From NCBI RefSeq assembly GCF_042477335.2, contig NC_091246.1, positions 18,473,001 through 18,537,000 of the forward strand: a DNA stretch of 64,000 nucleotides, given 5' to 3'. Position 1 is the stretch's first letter, and the number at the start of each line of letters is the position of its first letter. Made by a program: the position numbers and the translations under genes. Below are positions 22,575-34,521 of this stretch, piece by piece. The notes beneath the pieces are model-generated. The model was not told the origin of the DNA. It ran no database searches and was given only the letters and a program-made list of their open reading frames with translations. This stretch comes from Ovis canadensis (Eukaryota; Chordata; Mammalia; Artiodactyla; Bovidae).

Positions 22575-25500
22575 CTACCCCACGTCCAAGGTAAGGAGCA
22601 GCAGCTGTGTTTGCTGAAAGAGCCGTGAAGAGATACCCAACATCCAAGGTAAAAGAAAAGCAAGTAAGATGGTAGGCACTGAGAGAGGGCATCAGAGGGT
22701 AGACAGACTGAAACCACAATTACAGACAACTAGCCAATCTGATCACACGGACCACAGCCTTGTCTAACTCAGTGAAACTAAGCCATGCCTTGTGGGGCCA
22801 CCCAAGACAGACGGGTCATAGAGGAGAGGTCTGACAGAATGTGGTCCACTGGAGAAGGGAATGGCAAACCACTTCAGTATTCATGCCTTGAGAACACCAT
22901 GAAAAATATGAAAAGGCAAATAGATAGGACACTGAAAGATGAACTCCCCAGCTGGGTAGGTGCCTAAATAAGCTACTGGAGATCAGTAAAGAAATAACTC
23001 CAGAAAGAATGAAGGTATGGAGCCAAAGCAAAACCAACACCCAGTTGTGGATGTGATTGGTGATAGAAGCAAGGTCTGATGCTGTAAAGAGCAATATTGC
23101 ATAGGAACCTGGAATATTAGGTCCACGAATTAAGGCAAATTGGAAGTGGTCAAACAGGAGATGACAAGAGTGAACATCAACATTCTAGGAATCAGCAAAC
23201 TAAGATGGACTGGAATGGGTGAATTCAACTCAGATGACCATTATGTCTACTACCGTGGGCAGGAATCCCTTAGAAGAAATGGAGTAACCATCATAGTCAA
23301 CAAAAGAGTCCAAATGCAGTACTTGGATGCAATCTCAAAACGACAGAATGACCTCTGTTTGTTTTTCAAGGCAAGCCATTCAATATCACGATGTAATACA
23401 AGTCTATGCCCCGACAAGTAACGCTGAAGAAGCTGAAGTTGAACGGTTCTATGAAGACCTACAAGACCTTCTAGAACTAACACCCCAAAAAGATGTTCTT
23501 TTCATTATAGGGGACTGGAATGCAAAAGTAGGAAGTCAAGAAACACCTGGAGTAACAGGCAAATTTTGCCTTGGTGTACAGAATGAAGCAGGGCAAAAGC
23601 TAATAGAATTCTGCCAAGAGAACACACTGGTCATAGCAAACACCCTCTTCCAACAACAGAAGAGAAGACTCTACTAATGGACATCACTAGACGGTTGATA
23701 CCAAAATCAGATTCATTATATTCTTTACAGCCGAAAATGGAGAAGCTCTATACAGTCAATGAGCAAAAACAAGACCAGGACCTGACTGTGGCTCAGATCA
23801 TGACCTCCTTATTGCCAAATTAAGACTAAAATTGAAGAAAGTGGGGGAAAATCACTAGAACATTCAGGTATGACCTAAATCAAATCCTTTATGATTATAC
23901 AGTGGAAGTGAGAAATAGATTTAAGGGACTAGATCTGATAGACAGAGTGCCTGATGAACTATGGACAGAGGTTCGTGATATTGTACAGGAGACAGGGATC
24001 AAGACATTTCCCAAGAAAAAGAAATGCAAAAAACCAAAATGATTGTCTGAGGAGGCCTTACAAATAGCTGTGAAAAGAAGAGAAGTGAAAAGCAAAGGAA
24101 AAAAGGAAAGATATAAGCAACTGAATGCAGAGTTCCAAAGAATAGCAAGGAGAGATAAGAAAGTCTTCCTCAGCGATCAATGCAAAGAAATAGAAGAAAA
24201 CAACAGAATGGGAAAAACTAGAGATCTCTTCAAGGAAATTAGAGATACCCAGGGAACATTTCATGCAAAGATGGCCTCAATAAAGGACAGAAATGCTATG
24301 GACCTAACAGAAGCAGAAGACATTAAGAAGAGGTGGCAAGAATACACAGAAGAACTGTTCAAAAAAGATCATCACAACCCAGATAATCACGATGGTGTGA
24401 TCACTCACTTAGAGCCAGACATCCTGGAATGTGAAGTCAAGTGGGCCTTAGGAATCATCACTATGAACAAAGCTAGTGGAGGTGATGGAATCCCAGTTGA
24501 GTTATTTCAAATTCTAAAGGGTGATGCTGTGAAAGTGATGCACTCAATATTTCAGCAGTTTGGAAAACTCAGCAATGGCCACAGGACTGGAAAAGGTCAG
24601 TTTTAATTCCAATGCCAAAGAAAGGCAATGCCAAAGAATGCTCCAACTACTGCACAATTGCACTCGTCTCACACGCTAGTAAAGTAATGCTCAAAATTCT
24701 CCAAGCCAGGCTTCAGCAATACATGAACCATGAACTTCCAGATGTTCAAGCTGGTTTTAGAAAAGGCAGAGGAACAAGAGATCAAATTGTCAACATCTGC
24801 TGGCTGACCAAAAAAAGCAAGAGAGTTCCAGAAAAACATCTATTTCTGCTTTATTGACTATGCCAAAGCCTTTGACTGCGTGGATCACAATAAACTGGAA
24901 ATTCTGAAAGAGATGGGCATACCAGACCACCTGATCTGCCTTTTGAGAGACCTGTATACAGATTAGGAAGCAACAGGCCATGGAACAACAGACTGGTTCC
25001 AAATAGGAAAAGGAATAAGTCAAGGCTGTATATTGTCACCCTGTCTTCAACTTACATAGAGAGTACATCATGAGAAACTCTGGGTTGGAGGAAGCACAAG
25101 CTGGAGTCAAGATTGCTGGGAGAAATAATAACCTCAGATATGCAGATGATACCACCCTTATGGCAGAAAGTGAAGAAGAACTAAAGAGCCTTTTGATGAA
25201 AGTGAAAGAGGAGAGTGAAAATTTTGACTTAAAGCTCAACATTAAGAAAACTAAAATCATGGCATCCAGTCCCATCACTTCATGGCAAATCGATGGGGAA
25301 ACAGTGGAAACAGTGGCTGAATTTATTTTTCTGGGCTCCAAAATCACTGCAGATGGTGATTGCAGCCATGAAATTAAAAGATGCTTACTCCTTGGAAGGA
25401 AAGTTATGACCAACCTAGATAGCATATTCAAAAGCAGAGACATTACTTTGCCGACTAAGGTCCGTCTAGTCAAGGCTATGGTTTTTCCAGTGGTCACGTA

Positions 25501-25908
25501 TGGATGTGAGAGTTGGACTGTGCAGAAAGCTGAGCGCTGGAGAATTGATGGTTTTGAACTGTGGTGTTGGAGAAGACTCTTAAGAGTCCCCTGGACTGCA
25601 AGGAGATCCAACCAGTCCATTCTGAATGAGATCAGCCCTGGGATTTCTTTGGAAGGAATGATGCTAAAGCTGAAACTCCAGTACTTTGGTCACCTCATGC
25701 GAAGAGTTGACTCATTGGAAAAGACTCTGATGCTGGGAGGAAGGAGGAGAAGGGGACAACAGAGGGTGAGTTGGCTGATGGCATCACCGACACAATGGAC
25801 ATGGGTTTGAGTGGACTCTGGGAATTGGCGATGGACAAGGAACCCTGTTGTGCTGTGGTTCATGGGGTCGCAAAGAGCTGGACACGATTGAGCGACTGAG
25901 TTGAACTG
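22575..25908 (+). mobile_element. BovB (RTE) LINE, near full length, inactive
   Basis: A 3334-bp element bounded by a perfect 11-base TSD, ATGGAAAGTAG (22564-22574 and 25909-25919). It starts at CTACCCCACGTCCAAGG, close to the 5' end, and finishes with GAGCGACTGAGTTGAACTG. In order it holds a 5' UTR, an apurinic endonuclease region (about 23140-23677; residues GDWNAKVG visible), a linker (EENNRMGKTRDLF) and a reverse transcriptase (about 24400-25810; KASGGDGIPVELF, RYADDTT). The frame is cut many times: a stop near 24604 and a frame loss around 24857-25070, among others. It cannot make a full protein. RTE elements insert by target-primed reverse transcription and supply enzymes for Bov-tA and BOV-A2 SINEs. 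Confidence 0.93.
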
Positions 25909-25919
25909 ATGGAAAGTAG

Positions 25920-27829
25920 AAGTATGAACATATTGAAGTTGCAGGTATACATTTGTAGGTATACATTTTAAAGTGGATAGGAAGTGTTGGGTATGGCAGG
26001 ATATAATTTTACTTGGTACTAAGACTGGAATTTGATTTTCTGTAGACACATGTATCAACTTACTCTTTCTCTGGGAATAAATATATGATATAGGCCTTGA
26101 AGGAACTTCAGTTGTCTGGGGTCTGAATATACTGCGGTTTAGAAGGGAGATGCCAATCAAGTTAAATGCCCTCTCTATTCTTTTCAATGGAACATCTTCT
26201 AAAAGGTGATTCCTATTTGAAAATTACATATAGACAATGAATGTGGTGTACATTTGGTATCCTAACAACTCTTAGATAATCGCTGCAAAATATTTTACTT
26301 GCATACTTTTTAAAGAGATACCACTGATCTGTTTTAAGGCTTTCAAATGGAGTGGGGAAGGAGGGAAGGTTAAAAAATGGTACAGAGGAAATAATTTTTA
26401 TTACTATTGCAATGCTAGTATACCTTTTCAGAAGCAGTCAACAAAAATACTCTGTCAAATTTCATTGTGCCTTAAATGTTTTCCCCATTTAACTTTACAT
26501 CCCTAAAATGGAGTCTCAGAATATGGGAATAAGGGAATGAAGGTTTTTTTTTTTTAAGATTTTTGGTAGTTTCTAATAAAATTGGTTTACTTTGTGTCTG
26601 TATATTGGCTAATTCCACTTTTACTAGATTTTTGGCATTATTGAAAATTATCTTTTAGAGTTTTTCATTCTTGTCTAATTCTAGGAGAATTGTTATATAA
26701 CTATACATAGTCATTTCCTGGGTAACTATGCACCTGTTAATATAATATTTGTGAGAAATTTATATTAATACAAACTGGTGTTTCAATTATTTAAAAACAA
26801 TTAGGTAAAAACAGAAACAGAACAGTTAAAAACATTGTTTGTAAAACTTAAATCAGTCAGACAGAATAGAGAGAAAGACTGGAAAGAAATATCCAAAATA
26901 TTCATGGTTGTCTTAAGAGACATTTTTCTACTTTTATGAATTATCCAAACTTTTAAAGTAAATGTGCATAAATGAAAAATATAATAAAAAAGAGAAAAAC
27001 ACTTAAGCTGTCCAAATATGTTAGGAAGAATAACTCAGAGCAAAAAATGTTTAAACAGTATAATCAGTACAGAGATTGCTTTAGGTGTCTAGAGACTTAA
27101 GGCTGAGTTGTACACTGTGCCTTGACCAGTTATCCATGGGAACCCCCTATTTCTGGTAGACTTAAAACATTATTATTCCTGCTCTTCAAATCTTCCAGGT
27201 TAATAGTGTTTATTGTCTTCAGGAAGTAAACCAAGATAAAGAACTTGAGTTCTTGACTTAGTTGTATATTCTCAGAAGAAATTACAGATCATTGGAGCCT
27301 AGAAGACTGGAACTGTCACTAGAAGATGAAATTCTTATTTGTTAACATCCTGAAGTAGCCTGAATCCTAGCTGTCCTCCAATCCCTTTCACCCAATTCTT
27401 GATCTTTTTGAAGAAACCACTCTGTGGCCCAGTGCTGTGGGACTTCATCCAGGCACCATTTTAGTCTTGTAACAGATCTATGACTTTTCTATCCAGGATG
27501 TAACTCAAGCTCTCTAATTTTCTTTAAAGACATCTAACTTTCTAGATTTTTTCCCCCCTCTGTTCTATGGAATTTAAAGATCTAACATTTAAAGTGATAA
27601 GATTTCAGTGAAAAACATACCATCTATAATCTAAATTTTCACTAGAGTAAATAATTCTGTTATCCTGTCCAGTTCCTATAGAAAGATTAGGTAAGACATT
27701 GATATTTTGCAAAGATAAATGGATTTCCCAACTCTCAATTTATAGTTTTTATGAACTCTAATCAATTAATATACAAGGAAAAGAGTATTATTTTAGCCCA
27801 CCAAGAGATGAGTAATTGAAATGTAAAGT
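25920..27829. other. Intergenic AT-rich sequence, nothing recognised
   Basis: About 1.9 kb with no open frame or repeat I recognise. Confidence 0.45.
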
Positions 27830-28020
27830 GCTAGCCTCTTAGGCACTTCATATAATTTTTATCATTTAACTTTCAGAATAGTCCCCATATTATTATGAAT
27901 TTTTTAACAATGAAGAAATTATTTTGAGATTTCAAAAGTCAAGTACAATTTTCAGTATCTTATAGTTGGTACATACCAGAACTGATTTAAACCCTTATGT
28001 TTATTATTCCAAGCTCCCCT
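27830..28020 (+). mobile_element. MIR SINE
   Basis: Order of blocks fits a plus-strand MIR: GCTAGCCTCTTAGGCACTTC, TTATCATTTAACTTTCAGAA, a degraded GATGAGGAAACTGAG-like block (AATGAAGAAATTATTTTGAG) and a terminal ACTGATTTAAACCC. Confidence 0.6.
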
Positions 28021-28107
28021 TTTTTACCACTGTGTAACAGTGTTTACATATTTATTAATTATTATATAAAATCACTATTTAATATGATGCACTTAACTAT
28101 CATATGC

Positions 28108-28381
28108 TGTGCTATGCTAAATTGCTTCAGTCATGTCCAACTCTGTGCGACCCCACAGACAGAAGCCCATGAGGCTCCCCTGTCCCTGGGATTCTCCAGG
28201 CAAGAACACTGGAGTGGATTGCCATTTCCTTCTCCAATGCATGAAAGTGAAAAGTGAAAGTGAAGTCACTCAGTCGTGTCTGACCCTCAGTGACCCCATG
28301 GACTGCAGCCTACCAGGCTCCTCTGTCCATGGGACTCTCCAGGCAAGAGTACTGGAGTGGGGTGCCATTGCCTTCTCCAAG
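28108..28381 (-). mobile_element. BOV-A2 SINE, full dimer
   Basis: Both monomers and the GAAAGTGAAAAGTGAAAGTG linker are present, ending at GCCATTGCCTTCTCC. No clean TSD seen. Open frames across it are SINE translations. Confidence 0.9.
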
Positions 28382-30705
28382 GATCCATATAGTAAACATA
28401 TACATAAAATATATATTTTCTTCTTTTAAAAACATTGAAGACATTCGTTGTCTTCCATTTATGATGACATTATCACAATAATGAATTCAAATAAAAAACA
28501 TGCCCCAAACTTTTTTTCTCCTGGTTTAGTATAGAGAATTAAACTCTAGGTAGTGGAATTGATTAATTATATTAATGAGAACCCCCAAAATTTAAGTATT
28601 TTCATTTGCTTTGGCCTTCCTGACTCACACTAACCCTCATATTTACTTCTGAATTCTATTGTATATTTTTTGTTTCTAGTCCTATTTTTATCATAAGCAT
28701 CTTTAATTAAGGTATCCTCAAACTCTTATTGAGCATAGTTTATGTATGAATAATGTATAAATGACCGGGGGGTCTTTATCTAGATACTTCTTTCTTAAGA
28801 TTTTAGTGAACTCCATACTTGTCAGTACTCAGATAAAGTATTCATTAACCTATTATTTGCAAAGGTCTTTTGCATTGCAGGCAACTTTCTTTTCCTCACT
28901 TTTCTTTGGAATATTTTGGGATTTAAATGAAAATTAAGTGGTATCCTGGTCTTGGAGATGATGCCTATTTTTTTTAATGCTTTTTTTACTTTACGTATGT
29001 ATAAACATATATATATATATATTTTCAAAATTCCAGGTGCAATGGTCCCTTCACTCAAAAGTTTTTATATTTATTGATATTCTGTTTTTCTTTTGAAATA
29101 ACTTAAATAAGAACTTCTCAATTTTTCTTACCTTGTGGCTGAGTTTTAAAGTCATTCACACCATTCCATTCTATTAAGTAATAGAAAGCATTCTAAAGAA
29201 TTTGAATATTTTGTGCATGGTTAAAATGAGGCCAGAAGATTCTAAATTTGAAAGACAATTTATTTATTCTCAAAAAGAAACATAGGAAAGAATAGCCACA
29301 ATCAATTAGTCTGTACATGAATATTCTTAAGAGGCAACGAGGGAAATAAAACGTATAAAAAAGATCAGTGATGCAACTCTAGTTTCCTATGATTTGCCTT
29401 AAAGTTGACACTTACTCAAGAGACTCAGACTTTTTTGGAAGATAATTTAGCACTTATTTTTATGACTTCGTTAGTCTCTAAGGTTGAGAATCAGAAACTT
29501 AGGATTCTCTAGAGATAAAGTTCCCCACTTCTGCTACATCTGAAACTCCAATTATACTGACTTAACAAAAATCTTTCTCAGCCATACATTTCTTGGAATA
29601 TTCCGTGAATACATTTAATGGCCTCAGCATATATTGGGACTTAAATCAGAATATGTCCAAAAGTTCTCAGAAATGTTAAATTTTCACCTAAGAATTTATC
29701 TTTATATTCCACAAATAATCCAAGGTCAATATTGATAAAATCCTAAATAAGTCTCATTCTACCTTTTTAAAAGATTTTTATCATCTATATTTTTATTAAT
29801 TCTAAACCACATGGAAATAATGTTTCTTTATACCAGTATGAATAAATTTTAATTAACATTTTCCATTTTAAGTCAACAATTTTCTACGACTTTTCAGTCT
29901 TATAACTTTCCTTTTTAATATTTGAAGAATAATTTTAATATTTGAAGAATTTAAAATTTGAAGCCTTTACTTCTAATATAGTTGGATATTCTAATTTGTT
30001 TTTTAATATTTTGAGATTTTGATATAATGACTATTGATATCTATATATCAGGGCAGTCTAACCTGCTTTTTCTGGTACTGGGAGTAACTTAAGGTTCAAC
30101 TCTGAATATGGGATTATAGAATGGAGAGAGATGAATTTAGAGAATCCTTAGTGCATGTGCAAAATTATTTTTCCAAAACTTAACTGTTTATTACCCTGCT
30201 ACAGCTATATTTGCAGAAACCATTTGTATATATTTTCCAGAACCAGAGAATGTATTATTTTTTTATTTGTATAAAATGTTACTTTTTCTTTTTATTCTTA
30301 TGATTGCTAGTTAGATTTACCATTTCCCCTATATTTATTACTTATATTTACTCTTTTATTATGTATCAATACTCTTTGCTTAACTATCTCTTAGTAGTTT
30401 GATAGTTTTCCTCTTAATTTGTATGAACACTTAATAAATTACCACTTTTCTCTTAAAATTTCTACAAATACTTTTCTAGTTTGTGTTTTCCCTTCTTATT
30501 TTTGACATGGTATTTAATTTTTCCTTGAGATTTTCATATTATCCCTGAAAAATATAACTTAAATTTTCTTCTATGATTTTATTTGGTTTTGTTTAATCCA
30601 TATGATAATTATGTTTTATGACTAACACATGGAATAGACTGATATTTTAAAAATATTAACTATTTTTCCAAAATACTTTATTAAAACATATCATGCTGTT
30701 TTCAT
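28382..30705. other. Intergenic, very AT-rich, nothing firmly recognised
   Basis: About 2.3 kb without a recognisable gene. A short (AT)n run lies at about 29006-29021. Near 29920-29960 a unit close to TTTTAATATTTGAAGAATAA is repeated twice in tandem. Confidence 0.45.
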
Positions 30706-30770
30706 ATTATTCATTTACCAAATATTTTTTGAGCACTTGTTATGGGTCAGGCAGTAGGATCAATGTTGGG
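30706..30770 (+). mobile_element. MIR/L2-like head fragment
   Basis: ATTCATTTACCAAATATTTT, GAGCACTTGTTATGGGTCAG and GCAGTAGGATCAATGTTGGG fit the old consensus that reads as 'ATTTATTGAGCACCTACTATG'. Too short to assign a subfamily. Confidence 0.5.
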
Positions 30771-30837
30771 CTGGAATGGGACATAATTAATAGAAAAAGA
30801 CAGTTCCAAAATTCTAAAGATACATAGGGGAAGCATT

Positions 30838-31040
30838 GGAAAAGACCCTGATGCTGGAAAAGATTGAGGGCAGGAGGAGAAGGGGATAACAGAGACTGAG
30901 ATGGTTAGATGGCATCACCAACTCAATGAACATGAGTTTGACAAACTCTGGGGGACAGTGAAAGACAAAGAAGCCTGTCATGCTACAGTCCATGGGGTTG
31001 CAAAGAGTTGGACATAACTTAGCAATTGAACCACAAAAAT
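30838..31040 (+). mobile_element. BovB, severely 5'-truncated, with TSD
   Basis: Only the last 203 bases of BovB, flanked by a perfect 10-base TSD GGGAAGCATT (30828-30837 and 31041-31050). No coding capacity. Confidence 0.92.
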
Positions 31041-31196
31041 GGGAAGCATTATATTGTAGGTCATGAAATTTCTATGTTTATCTGTAATTTATATCTTGTT
31101 ATGCTTAATAGTAAATCAGAAGTATTTTCACATATTATCAGATACTCAAGAAATTATTCATAATGCCTATATATTACTCTACTATATACATGCTTC

Positions 31197-31469
31197 CGGA
31201 GAAGGCAATGGCACCTCACTCCAGTACTCTTGCCTGGCAAATCCCATGGTTGGAGAAGCCTAGTGGGCTGCAGTCCATGGGGTCGCAAAAAGTCGCATAC
31301 GACTGAGCAACTTTCCTTTCACTTTTCACTTTCATGTATTGGAGAAGGACATGGCAATCCACTCCAGTGTTCTTGCCTGGAGAATCCCAGGGACAGGGGA
31401 ACCTGATGGGCTGCCATCTATGGGGTCGCACAGAGTCGGACACGACTGAAGTGACTTAGCAGTAGCAGC
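31197..31469 (+). mobile_element. BOV-A2 SINE, complete, with TSD
   Basis: Complete sense dimer (CGGAGAAGGCAATGGCACCT to GTGACTTAGCAGTAGCAGC) flanked by a perfect 13-base TSD ATATACATGCTTC at 31184-31196 and 31470-31482. Confidence 0.95.
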
Positions 31470-31545
31470 ATATACATGCTTCAAGATTTATTTAGTCTAT
31501 TTTCAAATAATAGACATATACCATGCTTTGACAATTTTTAAAAAA

Positions 31546-31597
31546 TTAGGATTGTGAGGTTTTTAGGATTGTGGGAGTATTTTAGGATTGTGAGGTT
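31546..31597. repeat. Three short direct repeats of TTAGGATTGTGAGG
   Basis: TTAGGATTGTGAGGTT, TTAGGATTGTGGGAGT and TTAGGATTGTGAGGTT follow each other with spacing of 17-19 bases. A local tandem expansion. Confidence 0.8.
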
Positions 31598-31604
31598 CTC
31601 TCTG

Positions 31605-32460
31605 AGAAGGAAAGACCTTTCAGTACACTAGAGAGAATCAATAGCAGAAGAACTGGGGCAGAAGAATGGATAAGTGACCTGGAAAACAGAATGGTGGAAT
31701 TTCCTGCTGCCAAACAGATTATAGATAAAAGAATGAAGAAAACGAAGACGGTCTAAGATACCTCTGAAACAGTATTAAACACCTGAACATTCACATTGTA
31801 CCGGTCTCAGGAGGAGAAGAGAGAGAGAAAGGACCTGAGAAAATGATTGAAGAAATAGTAGCTGAAAACTTCCTAACATGGGAGAGGAAATAACCAGGTC
31901 CAGGAAGTGTAGAATCTGGGCAGAATAAATCCAAAGAGGAACAAACCATGACACATAGTAATCAAACTAACAATAATTAAAGATGAAGATAAAATATTAG
32001 AAGCAACAAGGGAGCAACGATAAATAACACACAAGGGAACTCCCATGAGGTTATCAACTGATTTCTCTAGAGAAACTCTGCAAACTGAAAGGGAATGGAA
32101 AGACCTATTTAAAATAATGAAAGGGAAGAATCTACAGCCAAGAATACACTTGCCAAGAATACCCAGCAAGACTGTCATTCAGATTTGACAGAGGAAACAA
32201 AAGTTTCACAGACAAGCGAAAATTAAGAGAATTCAGCACCACCAAACGAACTTTACAACAAATGTTAAAGGAACTTCTCTAAGCAGTAAACACAAGAAAA
32301 GGAAAAGACCTACAAGAAATAAACCCAAAACAATTAGGAAAATGGTAATAGGATCATACATGTCAATAATTACCCTGTATGTAAATGGATTAAGTGCACC
32401 AACCAAAAGACATAGACTGGCTAGGCAGATGAAAACATGTGCGTGTATGCACTTTCACTT
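31605..32460 (+). mobile_element. L1 fragment: ORF1 C-terminus to start of ORF2
   Basis: Sense L1 sequence: ORF1 blocks (AGAATCAATAGCAGAAGAAC, GAATTCAGCACCACCAAACG, TTAAAGGAACTTCTCTAAGC), the inter-ORF spacer, and the first codons of ORF2 (translation around TLYVNGLSAPTKRHRLA, from ACCCTGTATGTAAATGGATT). Frames contain stops. Further L1-related sequence may continue to 32628. Confidence 0.75.
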
Positions 32461-32707
32461 GCCACATCACTCTACTTAACCCCCAAATTGTACGTAATTA
32501 TTTTGTATTGTTAGGTTAATCATGTTTCCATTATGGCTTGCAGTTTTAATTATCTTTTTTATTTTTTGCCTGGCTATTGATTATGGTAACTTATAAACAT
32601 CTTTTACTGTTGTGATTATGTAACTATTCCACTTCCTGGTGCTGCCTGAGGGTGACTGAGAGTTATTTTCTAAGAGGATATACAACTTGAAGAGTAATAA
32701 GGGCTCA

Positions 32708-33425
32708 TCAGTTCAGTTCAGTCGCTCAGTCGTGTTCGACTCTTTGCAACCCCATGAATCGCAGCATGCCAGGCCTCCCTGTCCATCACCAACTCCCGGA
32801 GTTCACTCAGACTCACGTCCATCGAGTCAGTGATGCCATCCAGCCATCTCATCCTGTCGTCCCCTTCTCCTCCTGCCCCCAGTCCCTCCCAGCATCAGAG
32901 TCTTTTCCAGTGAGTCAACTCTTCGCATGAGGTGGCCAAAGTACTGGAGTTTCAGCTTCAGCATCATTCCCTCCAAAGAAATCCCAGGGCTGATCTCCTT
33001 CAGGATTGACTGGTTGGATCTCCTTGCAGTCCAAGGGACTCTCAAGAGTCTTCTCCAACACCACAGTTCAAAAGCATCAATTCTTCAGTGCTCAGCTTTC
33101 TTCACAGTCCAACTCTCACGTCCATACATGACCACTGGAAAAACCATAGCCTTGACTAGATGGACCTTTGTTGGCAAAGTAATGTCTGCTTTTCAATATG
33201 CTATCTAGGTTGGTCATAACTTTTCTTTCAAGGAGTAAGCGTCTTTTAATTTCATGGCTGCAATCACCATCTGCAGTGATTTTGGAGCCCCCCAAAATAA
33301 AGTCTGACACTGTTTCCACTGTTTCCCCATCTATTTCCCATGAAGTGATGGGACCAGATGCCATGATCTTCATTTTCTGAATGTTGAGCTTTAAGCCAAC
33401 TTTTTCATTCTTCACTTTCACTTTC
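32708..33425 (-). mobile_element. BovB 3' part, antisense, inside the composite
   Basis: Minus-strand BovB from its (CTGAA)n terminus through the C-terminal RT region, cut off at CTTTCACTTTCAT. The bases on both sides (GGGCTCAT left, ATAGCCTCC right) do not form a TSD, unlike most other BovB copies here. A minus-strand open frame 33116-33637 (173 codons) runs from the adjacent GC-rich segment into this RT sequence. Confidence 0.88.
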
Positions 33426-33705
33426 ATATAGCCTCCAGAAACTACATCTGAACATGTCCATTTGTTTGCATGCAGGGCAAGCCTGGCTCGCCTAGCACAG
33501 GAGGGGTCTCTTGACCTCCTCTCAGATCCTGGGCTCCACGCAGGGGTCAGACTTTGCACCTGGAGGCCTGAGGCACAAGAAGGTGGACATTGTGGGGCTG
33601 GGAACATTAGCGAGAGCTTCAGCTCAAGCTGCCTCAAACTCTAGCCTCAGCTTTTCCACTGTCCCATGGAGCCATGGTCGAGAACCTACCTTGGTTTGTT
33701 CTGCT
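33426..33705. other. Unrecognised GC-rich segment in the composite
   Basis: About 280 bp with many CpG-containing and GC-rich blocks (GGCTCGCCTAGCACAGG, CTCCACGCAGGGG, GAGGCACAAGAAGGTGG), unlike the AT-rich surroundings. It has open frames on both strands of 60-83 codons with no recognisable domain. It could be a captured exon, an unlisted repeat or source-locus sequence. Confidence 0.6.
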
Positions 33706-34007
33706 TCCCTGATTGCTCACTTGGTAAAGAATCCACCTGCAATGCAGGAGACCCTGGTTTGATTCCTGGGTTGGGAAGATCCCCTGGAGAAGGGATAGGC
33801 TACCCACACCAGTATTCATGGGCTTCCCCCGTGGCTCAGCTGGTAAAAAATCTGCCTGCAATGTGGAAGACCTGGGTCCAATCCTTGGGTTGGAAAGATC
33901 CCCTGGAGAAGGGAAAGGTAACTCACTCCAGTTCTGGCCTGGAGAATTCCATAGACTGTATAGCCCATGGGGCCACAAAGAGTCAGACACAACTGAGCAA
34001 CTTTCAC
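33703..34007 (+). mobile_element. Two adjacent Bov-tA SINE units
   Basis: A Bov-tA head and B-box region (33703-33818) is followed by a second, nearly complete Bov-tA (about 33819-34007) ending in CAACTGAGCAACTTTCAC. Both are in sense orientation. The 12-base TSD starts directly after the second unit. Confidence 0.9.
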
Positions 34008-34019
34008 TATGTAACTATT

Positions 34020-34510
34020 GTTTATTTTAATACCAGTGTATCATGATTGATCAACAGAAAATAATAGAATTCTTTATCACTACAACTACCATTTAATAGA
34101 AAATCCTGTAATCACTTTGTAAAATCCAACTGCACTTTAGAATTTTCTTGGAATTTGTTTAAAAAATACAAATGCCCTGGTAATGGTTTTGTTCTCCAAA
34201 GCTCCAGATATGATTCTAACAAGCAGCTCTGTTTTAAAAAACTGAACTATATGATGATCTTTAGCTTTTATCTAGTTTCACTTTTCTATTTCATATTCAG
34301 TACTCCTATTTCATTAAATTTATGTTTTCCAATTTCTCCATCTCATTTGTTGTTCTTTCTCAAGCCTTTATCAAATGTAGTAGAAAAGATTTTATATACA
34401 TATATATATAAATAGTATGTATAATATATACATATATATTAAAAACTTGTGGATTTTTGCTTAGCTAAATAATTCATGCCAGTTTGGTCCCCCTTGTTTG
34501 ACTAAATATA
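34020..34510. other. Intergenic; AT repeat at 34392-34440
   Basis: Unrecognised DNA with a TA-rich low-complexity run. A weak DNA-transposon-like match is seen near 34165-34230. Confidence 0.4.
34392..34440. repeat. (TA)n low-complexity run
   Basis: Interrupted TATATA/CATATA units. Confidence 0.85.
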
Positions 34511-34521
34511 AATAGAATGCT

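Larger units (their letters stand above)
32629..34007 (+). mobile_element. Composite retroelement: antisense BovB, unknown GC-rich segment, Bov-tA
   Basis: A perfect 12-base direct repeat, TATGTAACTATT, lies at 32617-32628 and 34008-34019, the second copy starting directly after the 3' end of a Bov-tA. Between them are: 79 bp of unrecognised sequence; a minus-strand BovB part (32708-33425) without its own TSD; about 280 bp of unrecognised GC-rich sequence (33426-33705); a Bov-tA head; and a second Bov-tA ending at the duplication. Flanks read through smoothly if one repeat and the insert are removed. I infer one insertion of a chimeric transcript, mobilised through its Bov-tA 3' end by BovB enzymes, similar in plan to hominid SVA. 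An alternative is later rearrangement of several elements. Confidence 0.65.

Noticed and set aside
25036-25620. Long frames opposite BovB (25036-25620, 35926-36345, 37354-37860, 39406-39699, 46915-47208, 54782-55036, 55094-55441, 61718-62146)
   Set aside because: They are antisense shadows of the BovB reverse-transcriptase frame and repeat the same peptide in each copy.
33685-34046. tRNA genes at the Bov-tA heads (GGTTCGATCC-type B boxes at several sites)
   Set aside because: These are SINE promoters derived from tRNA. No cloverleaf with a matching acceptor stem is present.
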